This document shows positions 44,771-54,754 of a stretch of 64,000 nt of DNA, in pieces. A program made the position numbers and the translations under genes. The notes under the pieces are model-generated. The model was not told where the DNA came from. It was given only the letters and a program-made list of their open reading frames with translations, and made no database searches. The stretch lies in the NCBI GenBank assembly GCA_037127255.1, contig JBANSL010000007.1, positions 64,093,038 through 64,157,037 on the forward strand, given 5' to 3'. Origin of the DNA: Persicaria tinctoria. Lineage: Eukaryota > Streptophyta > Magnoliopsida > Caryophyllales > Polygonaceae. Each line of letters begins with the position of its first letter. Positions within the stretch are counted from its first letter, which is position 1.

Positions 44771-47700
44771 TGTAACGGCCCAGAATTATGATTTTCGGGT
44801 TACGTTTCAAGGGATAAAACCCCTTGTTCGGATCTTGCAATCCAGGTACGAGTCGAGATTTCAAACTCATTTTAAGATTAGTAAAAAGAGGGATTTCAAA
44901 CACTAAAAGTCATGAAGGGTCGTAGGGTACCCTTAACCTGTCTTAAGACTATGTCGCGAAACTCAATTCAATGAAAGTAAAGCGGAAGCAAGGTTAAGAT
45001 ACAAAGTGTCACGGCAGAGCCGGGTCAAAACCAAAACATAAGCGAATGATTACCATTTATACCAAGTTAGAGAATTAGTCAGGTTCTTCAATTCGCCAAA
45101 AGAAAACCCCGTCATATAGACATCGAGCACTCAGAATCTGGAGAAAATACCTTTAAAAAAAAGAACGGGGAAAGGATTCAGATCGAGCCACTCATGCGGG
45201 ACCGGCAGTCCTCGCTGAGGCCACATAGTATGTGCTATACCTAATAAAGATGTTCTAATGCAGTACAAAAGTCACACACACTAGCATGCTCCTAGTTATA
45301 ATAATGTGTAAAGTACTGTAAAGGGCCCAAGACAATGCCAAGTGGCATATCCCTCTCCTACCTCCACCCCCTTCCGATAGGACGGAGATTGGCCAGCTCG
45401 TGAATGCATTCCATCATAATCGGGCGGCACGCATGCCTAACCCGCTCCACAATAAAGCCCGTAGGCATCTCATAATATAAGGAAATTCATGACTCGATTG
45501 ACTCAGGGTACCCGATGAGGCTGGGCTACCCTATGACCCCAGCAAAGACTCTAGGACTATCACAGATAACGGCTGTTCTGTTTCAAATGCAATAAGTAAG
45601 CAGATGCTCATTCAATTAGTGCAACCTAAACAGGATACTACATGGCATGCTTTTATGCATATGCAAAACCTAACATAAAATGCAACAACAGGCATGAATG
45701 TCCAACCTGAGTAAGCCCCCTAGGGAACTTATCTGAAGATGCAGAACAACAGGATAATACAAGCAAGGGCCCAAATGCAAGTCCAAAGCAATACACACCT
45801 ATCATCAAGTCATTGCCTTGAGCTACCGGACCAACATTCATACATACGAAACCCAAGTTCTCAACATACTAAAAAAAACAACCGATAGTGAAACCATTTT
45901 CCAAAACCTTTTCGATATGATCAACATCAACCAAAATCATTTCGTTTCCCATCAAACCCATCGATAAATCTTATCAGCAATATTTCCAAACTCATTTCCC
46001 AAAGTTCTTCAAACTCTTAAATATCGAGTCAAATCAACTCATATTTAAAATAATTTCTCAAATCATACTTGGCCAAGTTTCGACATTAATCATTTAAATC
46101 CTTAATCAAATTTCCAAAGTCATATTATTAAAACGATTCCGACACGTTTATTTTTAAATCATTATATAAATAAATTCCGACATCTAATCTCCAAGATAAT
46201 TCTAATTTCACAAACCATATTTATAAATCAAAACTCGTAATTCATTTCAAACTTCTAAAATCACAAATCAGGACAACACTAAATACATATTCCAATAATG
46301 TCTTTTTTAAACCATTTTATAATATAATAAAATTTCAGAATTTATAAAATCACCAAATCATAACATTAATAATATTTCAGAAATAATTTAACCTTAAATA
46401 AAAGCCTATAACGGAATTATATAACTTCTAATAGTATAAAAACCCACATATAAATAGAATAACAACAACAGCAGCCCAGAAGAGAGGATTAGGCCCAAAA
46501 TTGGAAGAAGCTCGGATCCGGCCCAGATCCAAAGCCCAACTCTCAACCCGGTTTTGCCCATTTGCCCAGCCCAAGACCCGGAAACAAGGAACCCGGATTC
46601 TGGCCCACACCCGGAAAATGAAGAAAAGGTCCGTCTTCAACCTAAAGACGAACAGAGCTCTGGGCAACGGAGAGAAAAGAGGAAGGGAATAAAGCGGCCA
46701 TCGCCGGTCACCTCGCCCTCCCGCTCTCGTCCTCACCGAACAACTCAAGGGAAGAGGAACGGAATCACACAGAGAAAACGAAAACGAAGGGAGAGGGTGG
46801 AGTTTGAGTGCTCACCGAAATTCGAATCTTCGTCGGAAATCTTCGTCGGAAATCTTCGTCGGACTCGATTCAGCTTCGCCGGAGGGAAATCAGCGTCGGA
46901 AATGGCCTAGTTCGAAGGGAAACGTTATAAAGGTGGACCTTTATGGGTAGATTGGATGAAAAACGAAAGGAAACGTCCTCAACGACCACGGAGACGAGAA
47001 CCGGGAGAGGTGGGTGCGACGCGGCTTTGGAAACTCGACTTCGAGGTCTCGGGCTCCGGTGGGACTCCTTGTTGCTGCCGCTGCTCGGAGGGAGGAGCAA
47101 TGGAGGTGACTGGGAGCTCAGTCCTCGGATTTGGTGGAAAGAGGGTTCCCCGCTTATGCTACTTGGCGGCGAGCTCCTCCTGGGCGGTTTCTGGGCGTCT
47201 TCTGACATCGGAGCAGTGCAGAGCTGCTGTTGGGCTTGACGGGAAAGAGAAGGAGAAAGCTGCTGGAGGGTGGCTCCGAAACGGAGGAGCGGACGGCTTC
47301 GATGGTGCTCGTGACGGCGCTCGGAGGTGGCGCTCCCTGGCGACCAAGGAGGAGGGAAGAGCCAAGAGGATTGTGTGGGTTTGGAATTCAAATGAAAAAG
47401 AGGAGGAAGTCTGTCTGCATTTTCAGAGACCCAAGGGAGCCTGTGTTTGGAGGTTACATGAGGGGAGGGAGGTTGCAGAGCCTACAATTGAGGTTGGGGA
47501 AAGCAAAAGAAATGAGGAGGAGAGCCTGATGCTGCTGATCTATCGAATAAGAAGAAGAGGAAGTGGACAAGAGAGACAGCTTTGTTGATCACAGAGGAGC
47601 CAGAGGAAGGTTGTGTTGTCTACTATCCGAGTGGGGAGAAGGTAGAGACAAATAATCATGGGTCCCCAAAATAAAAATTTCAAATACCCGGAAAATAAAT

Positions 47701-47976
47701 CCCAAAACCCGCTCTCTCGATCCTATCCCGAACCGAAATTTCAAATTGAATTTGTAAATCATTACCGGAATTAAATTAATCTATCCAGACTCCCAACTCG
47801 AAAGCGGAATCAAATTCCGTTAAAATCAAAATTCTAAAACGATGTCGGAAGGATTTTAAAATACGATTTTTTTTAAGGCGAAGACGAGGATTTTCAAATA
47901 TCCGATTTTTTTTACCTAAATCCCTTTTATTTTATTATTTATTAAAATTTATTATTTAAAAATCCGAGCCTTTACA
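44771..47976 (-). repeat. 5' LTR of copy 2
   Basis: 3206 bp. On the element strand it starts TGTAAAGGCTCGG and ends TTCTGGGCCGTTACA. It includes a GC-rich stretch (46870-47590) with overlapping ORFs on opposite strands, absent from the copy 1 LTRs. Confidence 0.85.
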
Positions 47977-48264
47977 TTTTGGGCATGAACCAATCGAACT
48001 TTTGACAAAACTCGAGGGTACCATCCGGATAAAAAAAAAATGTGCAACACCAATTGAAATTGACATAAATTCAGGGGCACCAAACGGAATTTCCCCTTAT
48101 AATAAAACTATGACTTATCCTCCAAGAAAAGGATTTTATGTAATATCTAAGAGTGTCTAAAAGTTTCAGGATAAAATTACATTAAAACAGCATAAAAACC
48201 CCAAAAACTGGTGTGCATAAAATCCTATTGACATTTGACACCCCTGATACCGACAGAGGGAGGT
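47977..48264. other. Spacer between LTR copy 2 and the hAT element
   Basis: AT-rich DNA with no gene. The phrase GATACCGACAG near 48247 matches the CGATAC/CGACACC style of the DNA beyond the hAT element, so the two sides were one unit. Confidence 0.5.
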
Positions 48265-48272
48265 GTCCATAC

Positions 48273-48947
48273 TAGACCTAGGCAAACGCGGGCCGGCCCG
48301 CCCGGCCCGTCCCATTCGCCCGCTGGGTTGGACAGGCTTGGATAGAGAAAAAAGCTCATGCGGGCCGCTAAACCTGGCCCGCACCCGCAACGGGTACGGG
48401 ATTTGGTAGACCAATCTACCTGTTGCGGACTGCTAGGCCCGTAACGAGTACCTGTAATTATATATATAAATTTATAATAATAATACAATATAAATTATTC
48501 ATTATAAAAAAATGTCTACAATATAAATTATTAATTATAAAAAAAATATCTATACAAACATACAGTATACGGACTAAATCTCTAACGTGTAAGCAACGAT
48601 TGTCACTTTGTTAGACTTTATTCTCTACAGATTGTGTGAGCTTGTTGCACTTTATTCTCTGTTGGATTTCTTTTTTCCATTATTAATGTGTAAACAGCAT
48701 CTACTAATAGGCTAACAGCAACTCAGCAAGTATTGAACTTTTTCCCCCTGATTAACGAGTAAAGTATTATAGGGGTAAAATTTAGCGGGTACCCGCGGGT
48801 CGTCTGTACGCGCAATAGCGGACGGGTTCAGACAACATTTTCAACACGTTAAGCGGGCTTAGCCCGGCCCGTGCCCGCAACACCGGGATAAATTTTGGCA
48901 TAAATCCCGGCACAAGCCCGGCCTGCGCCCGCGTTTGCCCGGGTCTA
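48273..48947. mobile_element. Non-autonomous hAT element, 675 bp
   Basis: Terminal inverted repeats TAGACCTAGGCAAACGCGGG (left) and, reverse-complemented, TAGACCCGGGCAAACGCGGG (right) agree except at two positions. GGCCCG/CGGGCC-rich subterminal DNA and an AT-rich core follow. Flanking 8-mers GTCCATAC (48265-48272) and GTCGATAC (48948-48955) give the 8-bp duplication typical of hAT. No transposase ORF is present. Confidence 0.85.
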
Positions 48948-48955
48948 GTCGATAC

Positions 48956-49480
48956 TGACGGTGATTAATTCTTCTTGCTCTCGACTTTTCAGTCTTGGAT
49001 GTTGATATTGACAAGCAGAGTATCGGTATCGATACTACCAATACACTTAGCTTCAGAACCCAATCCGTCAGCAGTAAGGTATCGATATCAACACCTTAAT
49101 TTCTTCCAGGGGCCGTCTTCAGCTCTGCTACAGTGACGAGGTCAATACCGACACCCTTCCAACTTTTGCTCAGCCCAATTCACCGAGGCTATGCATTTTG
49201 CTCAGCGACATTAACCGAGTTTTGGCCTGAAGCTCGACCCTATTTGTCGAGTTCTTTCTCAACATGCAAACCCTCCTAAATCGCACATTTCTAACCCATG
49301 TTGACACCTATACTTGCAAATACAACATTCTTATCATAACAACAACAACAACAACACCAAAAACACATCTCAAAACAACCGAAAATCGATTGAGATTTTG
49401 GAATTTTCCATTTTTGGCCAAAACACCCCCCAATTAATATGTCGATTCTACCCGAAATCAATGAGATTTTGACATTATAT
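48956..49480. repeat. Retroelement-like DNA with CGATAC/CGACACC motifs
   Basis: Contains GTATCGGTATCGATACTA, GGTATCGATATCAACACC and GTCAATACCGACACCC, spaced along 49019-49160, then TCGACCCTATTTGTCGAG. This style recalls the motif clusters in the LTRs at 941-2370 and 34446-36788. I cannot define ends. The tail is a (CAA)n run near 49342. Possibly a third, related LTR fragment. Confidence 0.35.
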
Positions 49481-49837
49481 GCGATAACATACCTTTGTAG
49501 TGATAGATCGGTGTAGATTCCGGCAAAAAAAAAAAAAAAACACTAAACACAAGTAGATTTAAAAAGGATGGATGAAGTTGAAGTTGTGAAGAGGATGGAT
49601 GAGGTTGAGGTTGTATTCACGCCAATGGTAGTGTTCAAGGTTGAAGTAGGAAGTCAGGACTGCATGAGGATGGTAAGGGGTAAAAGCTTTTTTTTTTTGT
49701 CTCAAACCAAATCGTAATTATTTTTTTAAAAATGAAACCATTCAAATGCAATTATTTAAAATTCATCTTGTAAATAGATAAAACTCGTGTTGCTAATAGA
49801 CCTTATAATATTTGATTCATTAATAAAGCTATATAAA
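49481..49837. other. Spacer, no gene seen
   Basis: AT-rich with a 16-base A run near 49527 and purine-rich GGATGGATGA repeats near 49570-49605. Confidence 0.5.
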
Positions 49838-49842
49838 CCCAA

Positions 49843-50055
49843 TATTGTAAACTAAGACAAGAATAAACAATAAAGAATAAAGGGAGGAGAACATGAGATT
49901 GTATTCCATTGATCTATCTTGTGGAGTATCCACCAATACAATATATAGGAGTCATATCCTTGAGCTCCAAGTATAAGATAAATTTATCTAAAGAAGTAAA
50001 ACTCTATATATGTAAAGTGTATATCTTTGTACATCCACATAATAATATTATAACA
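49843..50055 (-). repeat. 3' LTR of the small Copia-type element
   Basis: 213 bp, matching 52709-52914 except for a short AATAAACAATAAAG expansion and a few substitutions. Confidence 0.9.
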
Positions 50056-51100
50056 CTCTCCCTTGGATGTACAATCTGTGTTCCGTCAATTGCCTCGTTA
50101 AAAACCTAGCTAGGAAAACCCAATGGGACAAAACCATAGCTTAGGGAAAAAGAGTGCACTCTCCCTTGGATGTTCTGCCTCATTAAAAACCTTGTCAGGA
50201 AAACCCAGCGGGACAAAACCTGATCGAAGGGAAAAAGAGTGCAGTGCGTATATGCTCCCCCTGAATTCAACATCCTTCTCGAAGTCTTTCTCATTCTTCT
50301 TAATGCCGCCGTCTTCATGAGCTTATGGTCGAATCTCAACATTGTCTTTGATTTGCATAAGATGGAATGTCTTCTTGATTAACTTTGACGTGTCTGACTT
50401 ACATGTATTGGTGTTGAGCTGCTTTGGATGCACAAATATAAGGTACTTCAGGACCTAGTGTGCCTTTAGTTGTTGATCTAGGGATCTAATGTATTAGATG
50501 GTGCTTAAGTTGCCTCATTAAAAACCTTAACTTGGAAAAACCCAATGGGATAAAAACCAAGATTAAGGAAAATAGTACAACATTGTATGGTACTTCGGAA
50601 CCTAATTATATGTCACCACTTTCAAAAATATAGGTAATTCATTTACTCTAATAAGGATCTTTAACCAACTGCATGTGACAGGAATTTGATAATAATGTTT
50701 CAGGCATTTTTAATCGATCCTTTCCATTTATATGCGTATGCACTTACAACGTTCGTCATTTACATTTGGAGCCAAAATTATATTCACTCCTGGTGAATAC
50801 ATTCTAATGTAACCTTTAATATGCTTTTGTCCAATCAATTTGGCTTTATATTTTCCTTTGTACGAACACCCACTTAAAACCAATTGATACTACACTTTTC
50901 AATGTTGGAGCTACAGGTCCAAAAACTTCATGCTTAAATAATCCATCTTTACATAATTATTTCTTTCTGGAATTTAGGATATACCATGTATTCTTATGAG
51001 GGGAGTTGCCTCGTTAAAAACCTTGCTTTGGAAAAACCCAAATGGGACAAAAACCAAAGTTAAGGAAAAGAGTACAACTTTTCTCCCCCTCAATTTAGCA
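50056..51100 (-). repeat. Repeated 3'-internal motif array
   Basis: On the element strand the phrase 'TTTTGTCCC(A/G)TTGGGTTTTCC...AAGGTTTTTAA(C/T)GAGGCA' recurs at about 50095-50150, 50180-50245, 50510-50580 and 51005-51080. Each is followed or preceded by a CACTCTTTTTCCC-type run. Such repeats are a familiar trait of the 3' internal end of Ale/Retrofit-like Copia elements. Confidence 0.65.
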
Positions 51101-51609
51101 TATAAATCACCAATTTTCTAAAGACATGGTACTTCTGGACCCTTAATATCCTTTCACAATCTAATCAAAAATGAAAAAGATCATTTGTCTTCATATCATA
51201 ATATATCTCTCTTTGTACACTCGAACCACAGGTCGAGATGCTTTTAGAACCTCTAATTATTCTTATCAAGAACTTCAAGTGCAAACTTAGATATGTGCCA
51301 TCAACGATAATCAAGGATATGGTCAATTCAAGACAACTCATAATCAATTCTAATACGTACTGTCAACGTTCATGAAATCTTTTCACGAGTTTTATACCAG
51401 TGGACTTATCACTATTGTTTGAAGTTACTACTAGAACCTCGATCTAAACCATGCATTGGTTTACTTCTATTCCATGCAGTATATTGCTTCTTGATCTCCT
51501 TTTCCTCTCCCCCAAATACCGAGTATTTTATCATCTGTGATAAACTCTAGGTATTTGATAATCTATGAGGACTCAATTCTCCGTATATATCAACTTTCTT
51601 GATTTATAA
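51101..51609 (-). other. Internal DNA of the small Copia-type element, no gene seen
   Basis: AT-rich. No gag-pol reading frame or motif was found. Confidence 0.5.
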
Positions 51610-51681
51610 CAACTTAGTGTAATCTGGGGAGATTTCGGTGCCTATATTGAACATGTAAATATCAACTTAGTGTAATCTGAT

Positions 51682-51780
51682 GACAACGTCCTTGATCTCT
51701 GAGAGCGTGTTTGGGGCTCTGCCAGTGACCTTAGCGACGCGGAGGAGAGTGAGCTCGGCCTTGAGATCCTTCAACTGGGC
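51682..51780 (-). pseudogene. RPL35: Captured exon fragment of ribosomal protein L35 (uL29)
   Basis: On the minus strand the codons read [18 protein letters not shown] then [15 protein letters not shown], a close match to the N-terminal third of plant 60S ribosomal protein L35 (uL29). An AG directly before LKDLKAEL is preceded by a T-rich, intron-like stretch, so the source was genomic rather than a spliced message. The match stops after about 33 residues and the frame runs into a stop at 51667. A 17-bp direct repeat (51610-51626 and 51663-51679) abuts the truncated end. It cannot give a functional ribosomal protein. Host gene capture by the surrounding element is the likely origin. Confidence 0.8.
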
Positions 51781-52029
51781 AAAGATGTAAATAAAAAACA
51801 TTATTGAATCAATTACGTCAAATTGAAAGAAAGCACATATAATTAAACATGGATAATTAACAGGAACAAAAGTCAAGCTTCCCTTATGGATCATCGACCG
51901 GGCAAAAATCTTGAGCAATATCATGCCAATCCACAATTTTGATAATTTCAGGGCTGATTTTGCAATTAATACAAAAATTGCACCAATTTTGGTTCTTCAT
52001 CGTTTTGCAGACGCGATCGAGATTCGAGA

Positions 52030-52300
52030 GAGGCCTTCAATGAATGGTAGAAATTGAAGGGGCAGAGACGGCGGCGACTTGACGATGGCGTCATGCCAGC
52101 AGATACCGCTGCGGCAGATCTCGTGCACGCTGCTTGAGAGGGAAAGCGCGCGCGGCCTTACGAGAGACGTCCCACGTCAGCGCGGCGACAAGAGCTCTCA
52201 CGACCACGACAGTTTCCGTTACCAGTGGAAACAATCCGGTGAAGCTCCGGCCAGTGATTAGTCCGAACGCCTCAATCGCCGCTATTACGCATAGATACAT
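52030..52300. other. GC-rich, coding-like segment of unknown origin
   Basis: Sharply more GC-rich than its surroundings. It is open on the minus strand (69 codons, 52091-52300, hydrophobic middle LFPLVTETVVVVRALVAAL). It is also open on the plus strand from ATG 52085 (MASCQQIPLRQ). It may be another captured host fragment. I do not recognise it. Confidence 0.35.
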
Positions 52301-52301
52301 A

Positions 52302-52536
52302 CTCCCTCCGTTCCAAAATAGATGGGCTTTTACTTTTTAGCACGCTTTTTAAGGAGCGGAAAACTCTATAAAATATTACTTTTTTAATTCAAATTTTTAT
52401 ACTATTTGATACTTATTACTAATAAGTACCTAATTATATAAAAAAAATTAATTAAAAAATAATATTTCATGGAGTTTTTCGCTCCTTAAAAAACGTGCTG
52501 AAAAGTAAAAGACCATCTATTTTGGAACGGAGGGAG
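52302..52536. mobile_element. Stowaway-like MITE, 235 bp
   Basis: Ends CTCCCTCCGTTCC and (rc) CTCCCTCCGTTCC are perfect inverted repeats, extending with few mismatches to about 90 bp. TA lies at both borders (52300-52301 and 52537-52538). This matches Tc1/mariner-derived Stowaway elements. It interrupts the GC-rich captured segment. Confidence 0.9.
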
Positions 52537-52693
52537 TAGTTATCAGATTCTTCGTCAGGGCGCCGGGGATCAACATCTTCTGACACCGCCGAATTACGGT
52601 CTTGGAACTGGGACGATTGGTTTGGGAATACTCCCTATGGGGATGGCAGTATCCGGATAGAAGAGGGGATTAGGGTTTTAGCTTTTAGAAACT

Positions 52694-52706
52694 GTCGTGC
52701 TGATAA
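52694..52706 (-). promoter_or_regulatory. Primer binding site of the small Copia-type element
   Basis: TTATCAGCACGAC on the element strand follows the 5' LTR end by two bases. Confidence 0.55.
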
Positions 52707-52708
52707 CG

Positions 52709-52914
52709 TATTCTAAACTAAGAGAAGAATAAAGAATAAAAGGAGGAGAACATGAGATTGTATTCCATTGATCTATCTTGTGGAGTATCCACCCATACAA
52801 TATATAGGAGTCATATCCTTGAGCTCGAAGTATAAGATAAATTTATCTAAAGAAGTAAAACTCTATAAATGTAAAGTGTATATCTTTGTACATCCACATA
52901 ATAATATTATAACA
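52709..52914 (-). repeat. 5' LTR of the small Copia-type element
   Basis: 206 bp, TGTTATAATATTATT... on the element strand; partner of 49843-50055. Confidence 0.9.
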
Positions 52915-52919
52915 CCCAA

Positions 52920-53643
52920 CCTATTTTCCTTACAAAAAGATAATTACCTCACAGATAATTTTTAATATCTAAATCTCTTGGAAAAAAATTAAATAGGCTT
53001 TTCAAAGTAGATTTTTGTGTTTTTGTTTTTATGAAACGAAAAAAATTTGGCAAAGAGGGAACCTCTGCTAGCCAAGAGCATCGTCTGGATGAGATCAATA
53101 AGCTCATAATCGCCCGGGATAGAAGGACCTGAAAAGACAAGATCGAGGTACGAAAGACGGTCGACAACTCGATTGGCTCCCCGTAGATGTGGCGAATCTC
53201 AACCATAGCAAAACAAATAGATTTTTGTGTTCGAAATCTAGAATCTAAAGTTAAGTCATTTTATATTTAAAATAGAAAGATTTTCACATCTAAATTCTAA
53301 AGTAGATCTTTGTACAGATAGATTATAACACTAAGATTTGTCAGTCTCATATTAAAACAACAATTACGTACTATCAGTATCCTGAACATCATCAATGCAA
53401 AAATCTTCACAACCTCTAATTTGTGTTTCTTTGCAATAAGAGGAATCCGATTTTGCTATGCTGCAACTGTAACTTTGAACTACATTTATGCGTATAACCT
53501 ATTCAATCTCAAAGGCAAAAGACGGCAAAAACATACATTATAAGAACACTATATGTCCAACAAGTAAGATCTAGACAGTTCATACAACTTCATCAAGAAA
53601 TCTCATTCGCGAGCAAGGGAGCGGTGTGACTATCAAAGTTGTT
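52920..53643. other. Spacer and probable 3' flank of the OSCA-like gene
   Basis: No gene recognised. An 85-codon minus ORF at 52949-53206 (MVEIRHIYGEPIELS) has no identifiable match. The part next to 53644 would be the 3' UTR of the minus-strand gene. Confidence 0.4.
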
Positions 53644-54749
53644 TTAGAGCTTGAGTGGGCTCTCAGCCGGATCTTGGTAGGCCGTAACCAGTTTATCTAA
53701 TAATTCACCCATGTCTGGATCGTTGCTATCTTCTCTGTCCTTCTTTATCAGAATTTGATACCATGATAAAAACCAAAGGGCAAAATGGTCAATTGTTAGT
53801 AATAGTATGTAAGGGATGGACCAGATGGTGAAGCCACTACATAACAACTGACTCCAATGGTAAACATACCTCTGCAGCATAGCCAATGAAATTGGGAAGA
53901 AAGCGTTTTCGACAGTACTCGTTGAAGAGAAGAGTGAACACCGGGAGAGGGAATATCAATGTGGATGCCACGGGAAGCTTCTTCAGAGTGAAGATGCCGA
54001 CAGCAATAGCGTGCATGAGTACGAGTGAGAAGATCATCGAGTTGTGCACAATCGGCCAGAATCTCCCCGCGGTGTCATACTTTGGCACATACACCTTTAT
54101 AAACTGCACTCGCAAATCGTCTGTCTCAAACACTAGGTACTTGTGTTGTATTAGAAATGCAGAATGAGACCGCCATTTGGCAACTCAACTGGCCTGATTC
54201 TTGAAGACGATGTAGGCGAGGCAGTAGTAGACCAAGAGGAAGGGCAAGATGAGAGGAGCCAGGAAGAAGTAGGTGATGCCAAGGAGTCCGAAGAAGAGAA
54301 GCTTATCAATGTCAACATGATATGGTATGCATGGAGCTTCGAATTCCTCGCTAGAGTCATCTTTTTTCTTGCAGAAGCAACAACACTTCTGCAGTAAACT
54401 GCCAATGAAAGGAATAATTCGAAAGAGCTCTGATGAGGTACTGGTCCATCCGGAAGTCACAACATAGGCGATGAAAAATGATGCCTCCATACGAGTTCAT
54501 ATGTGAAACTAAGCATATTCTTCAAATCAACAAACAAGCAACAAGGATCATACATCGTCTATTCGTAATTCACCTGTGCAGGGATGGCAACATCCAACTT
54601 GGAAGGGATATTCTTGAGATCAAGCAAGAGAGAGAGCTGATTTAGAACCGATCCAGAAAGGACATTTGCGAAAAAGATATGAGTCTAATATTAATATTTT
54701 TTTTTTTTACAATAAAAAAATATTAATATTAGACCGAAAAGATATCGAA
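53644..54749 (-). pseudogene. OSCA/CSC1-like channel gene, C-terminal remnant
   Basis: Four exons encode about 247 C-terminal residues of a plant OSCA/CSC1-like hyperosmolality-gated cation channel (HYP1-like). Exon 54749-54574 reads ...FFANVLSGSVLNQ...DVAIPAQ. Exon 54484-54194 starts ASFFIAYVVTSGW and ends AYIVFKNQ. Exon 54103-53870 starts [13 protein letters not shown] and includes [11 protein letters not shown]. The last exon (about 53754-53644) reads ILIKKDRED...KLVTAYQDP. The family's remaining 500 or so residues are absent upstream. The first exon holds a 52-bp hairpin insertion. The donor after 54194 is GC instead of GT. The position expected for the last acceptor reads AA, not AG (before 53754). 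The codons themselves are otherwise well kept, so decay is recent. A partial, still transcribed gene cannot be excluded. Confidence 0.75.
54683..54734. mobile_element. 52-bp hairpin insertion in the OSCA-like exon
   Basis: Perfect 21-bp inverted arms (GTCTAATATTAATATTTTTTT and its complement) surround a 10-base loop. Flanking near-repeats CGAAAAAGATAT (54669-54680) and CGAAAAGATAT (54735-54745) look like a target duplication. Removing the hairpin and one flank restores an open exon preceded by a TTAG acceptor. Confidence 0.65.
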
Positions 54750-54754
54750 CTAAG

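Larger units (their letters stand above)
34214..47976 (-). mobile_element. Large non-autonomous LTR retrotransposon, copy 2 (same family as 496-17659)
   Basis: Minus-strand copy. Its 5' LTR is 44771-47976, the PBS 44755-44766 and the internal region 39265-44770. The 3' LTR runs from 39264 down to the break at 34214. The 3' LTR lost about 440 bp of its distal end and is split by a solo LTR. There is no target duplication because the left end is broken. LTR ends, PBS and polypurine tract match copy 1, but the LTR body differs, so this is another subfamily. No pol is present. Confidence 0.8.
49843..52914 (-). mobile_element. Short non-autonomous Copia-type element carrying host DNA
   Basis: Small LTRs at 49843-50055 (213 bp) and 52709-52914 (206 bp) read TGTTATAATATT... 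on the minus strand. A perfect CCCAA target duplication lies at 49838-49842 and 52915-52919. The 5' LTR is the right one. The next bases on the element strand (TTATCAGCACGAC, 52694-52706) resemble the primer site of Ale/Retrofit-type Copia elements. The LTR-proximal 3' region ends ATCCAAGGGAGAG before TGTTATAA. No gag or pol is present. The internal 2.65 kb holds repeated 3'-internal motifs, an RPL35 gene fragment, a GC-rich segment and a Stowaway-like MITE. Confidence 0.85.
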
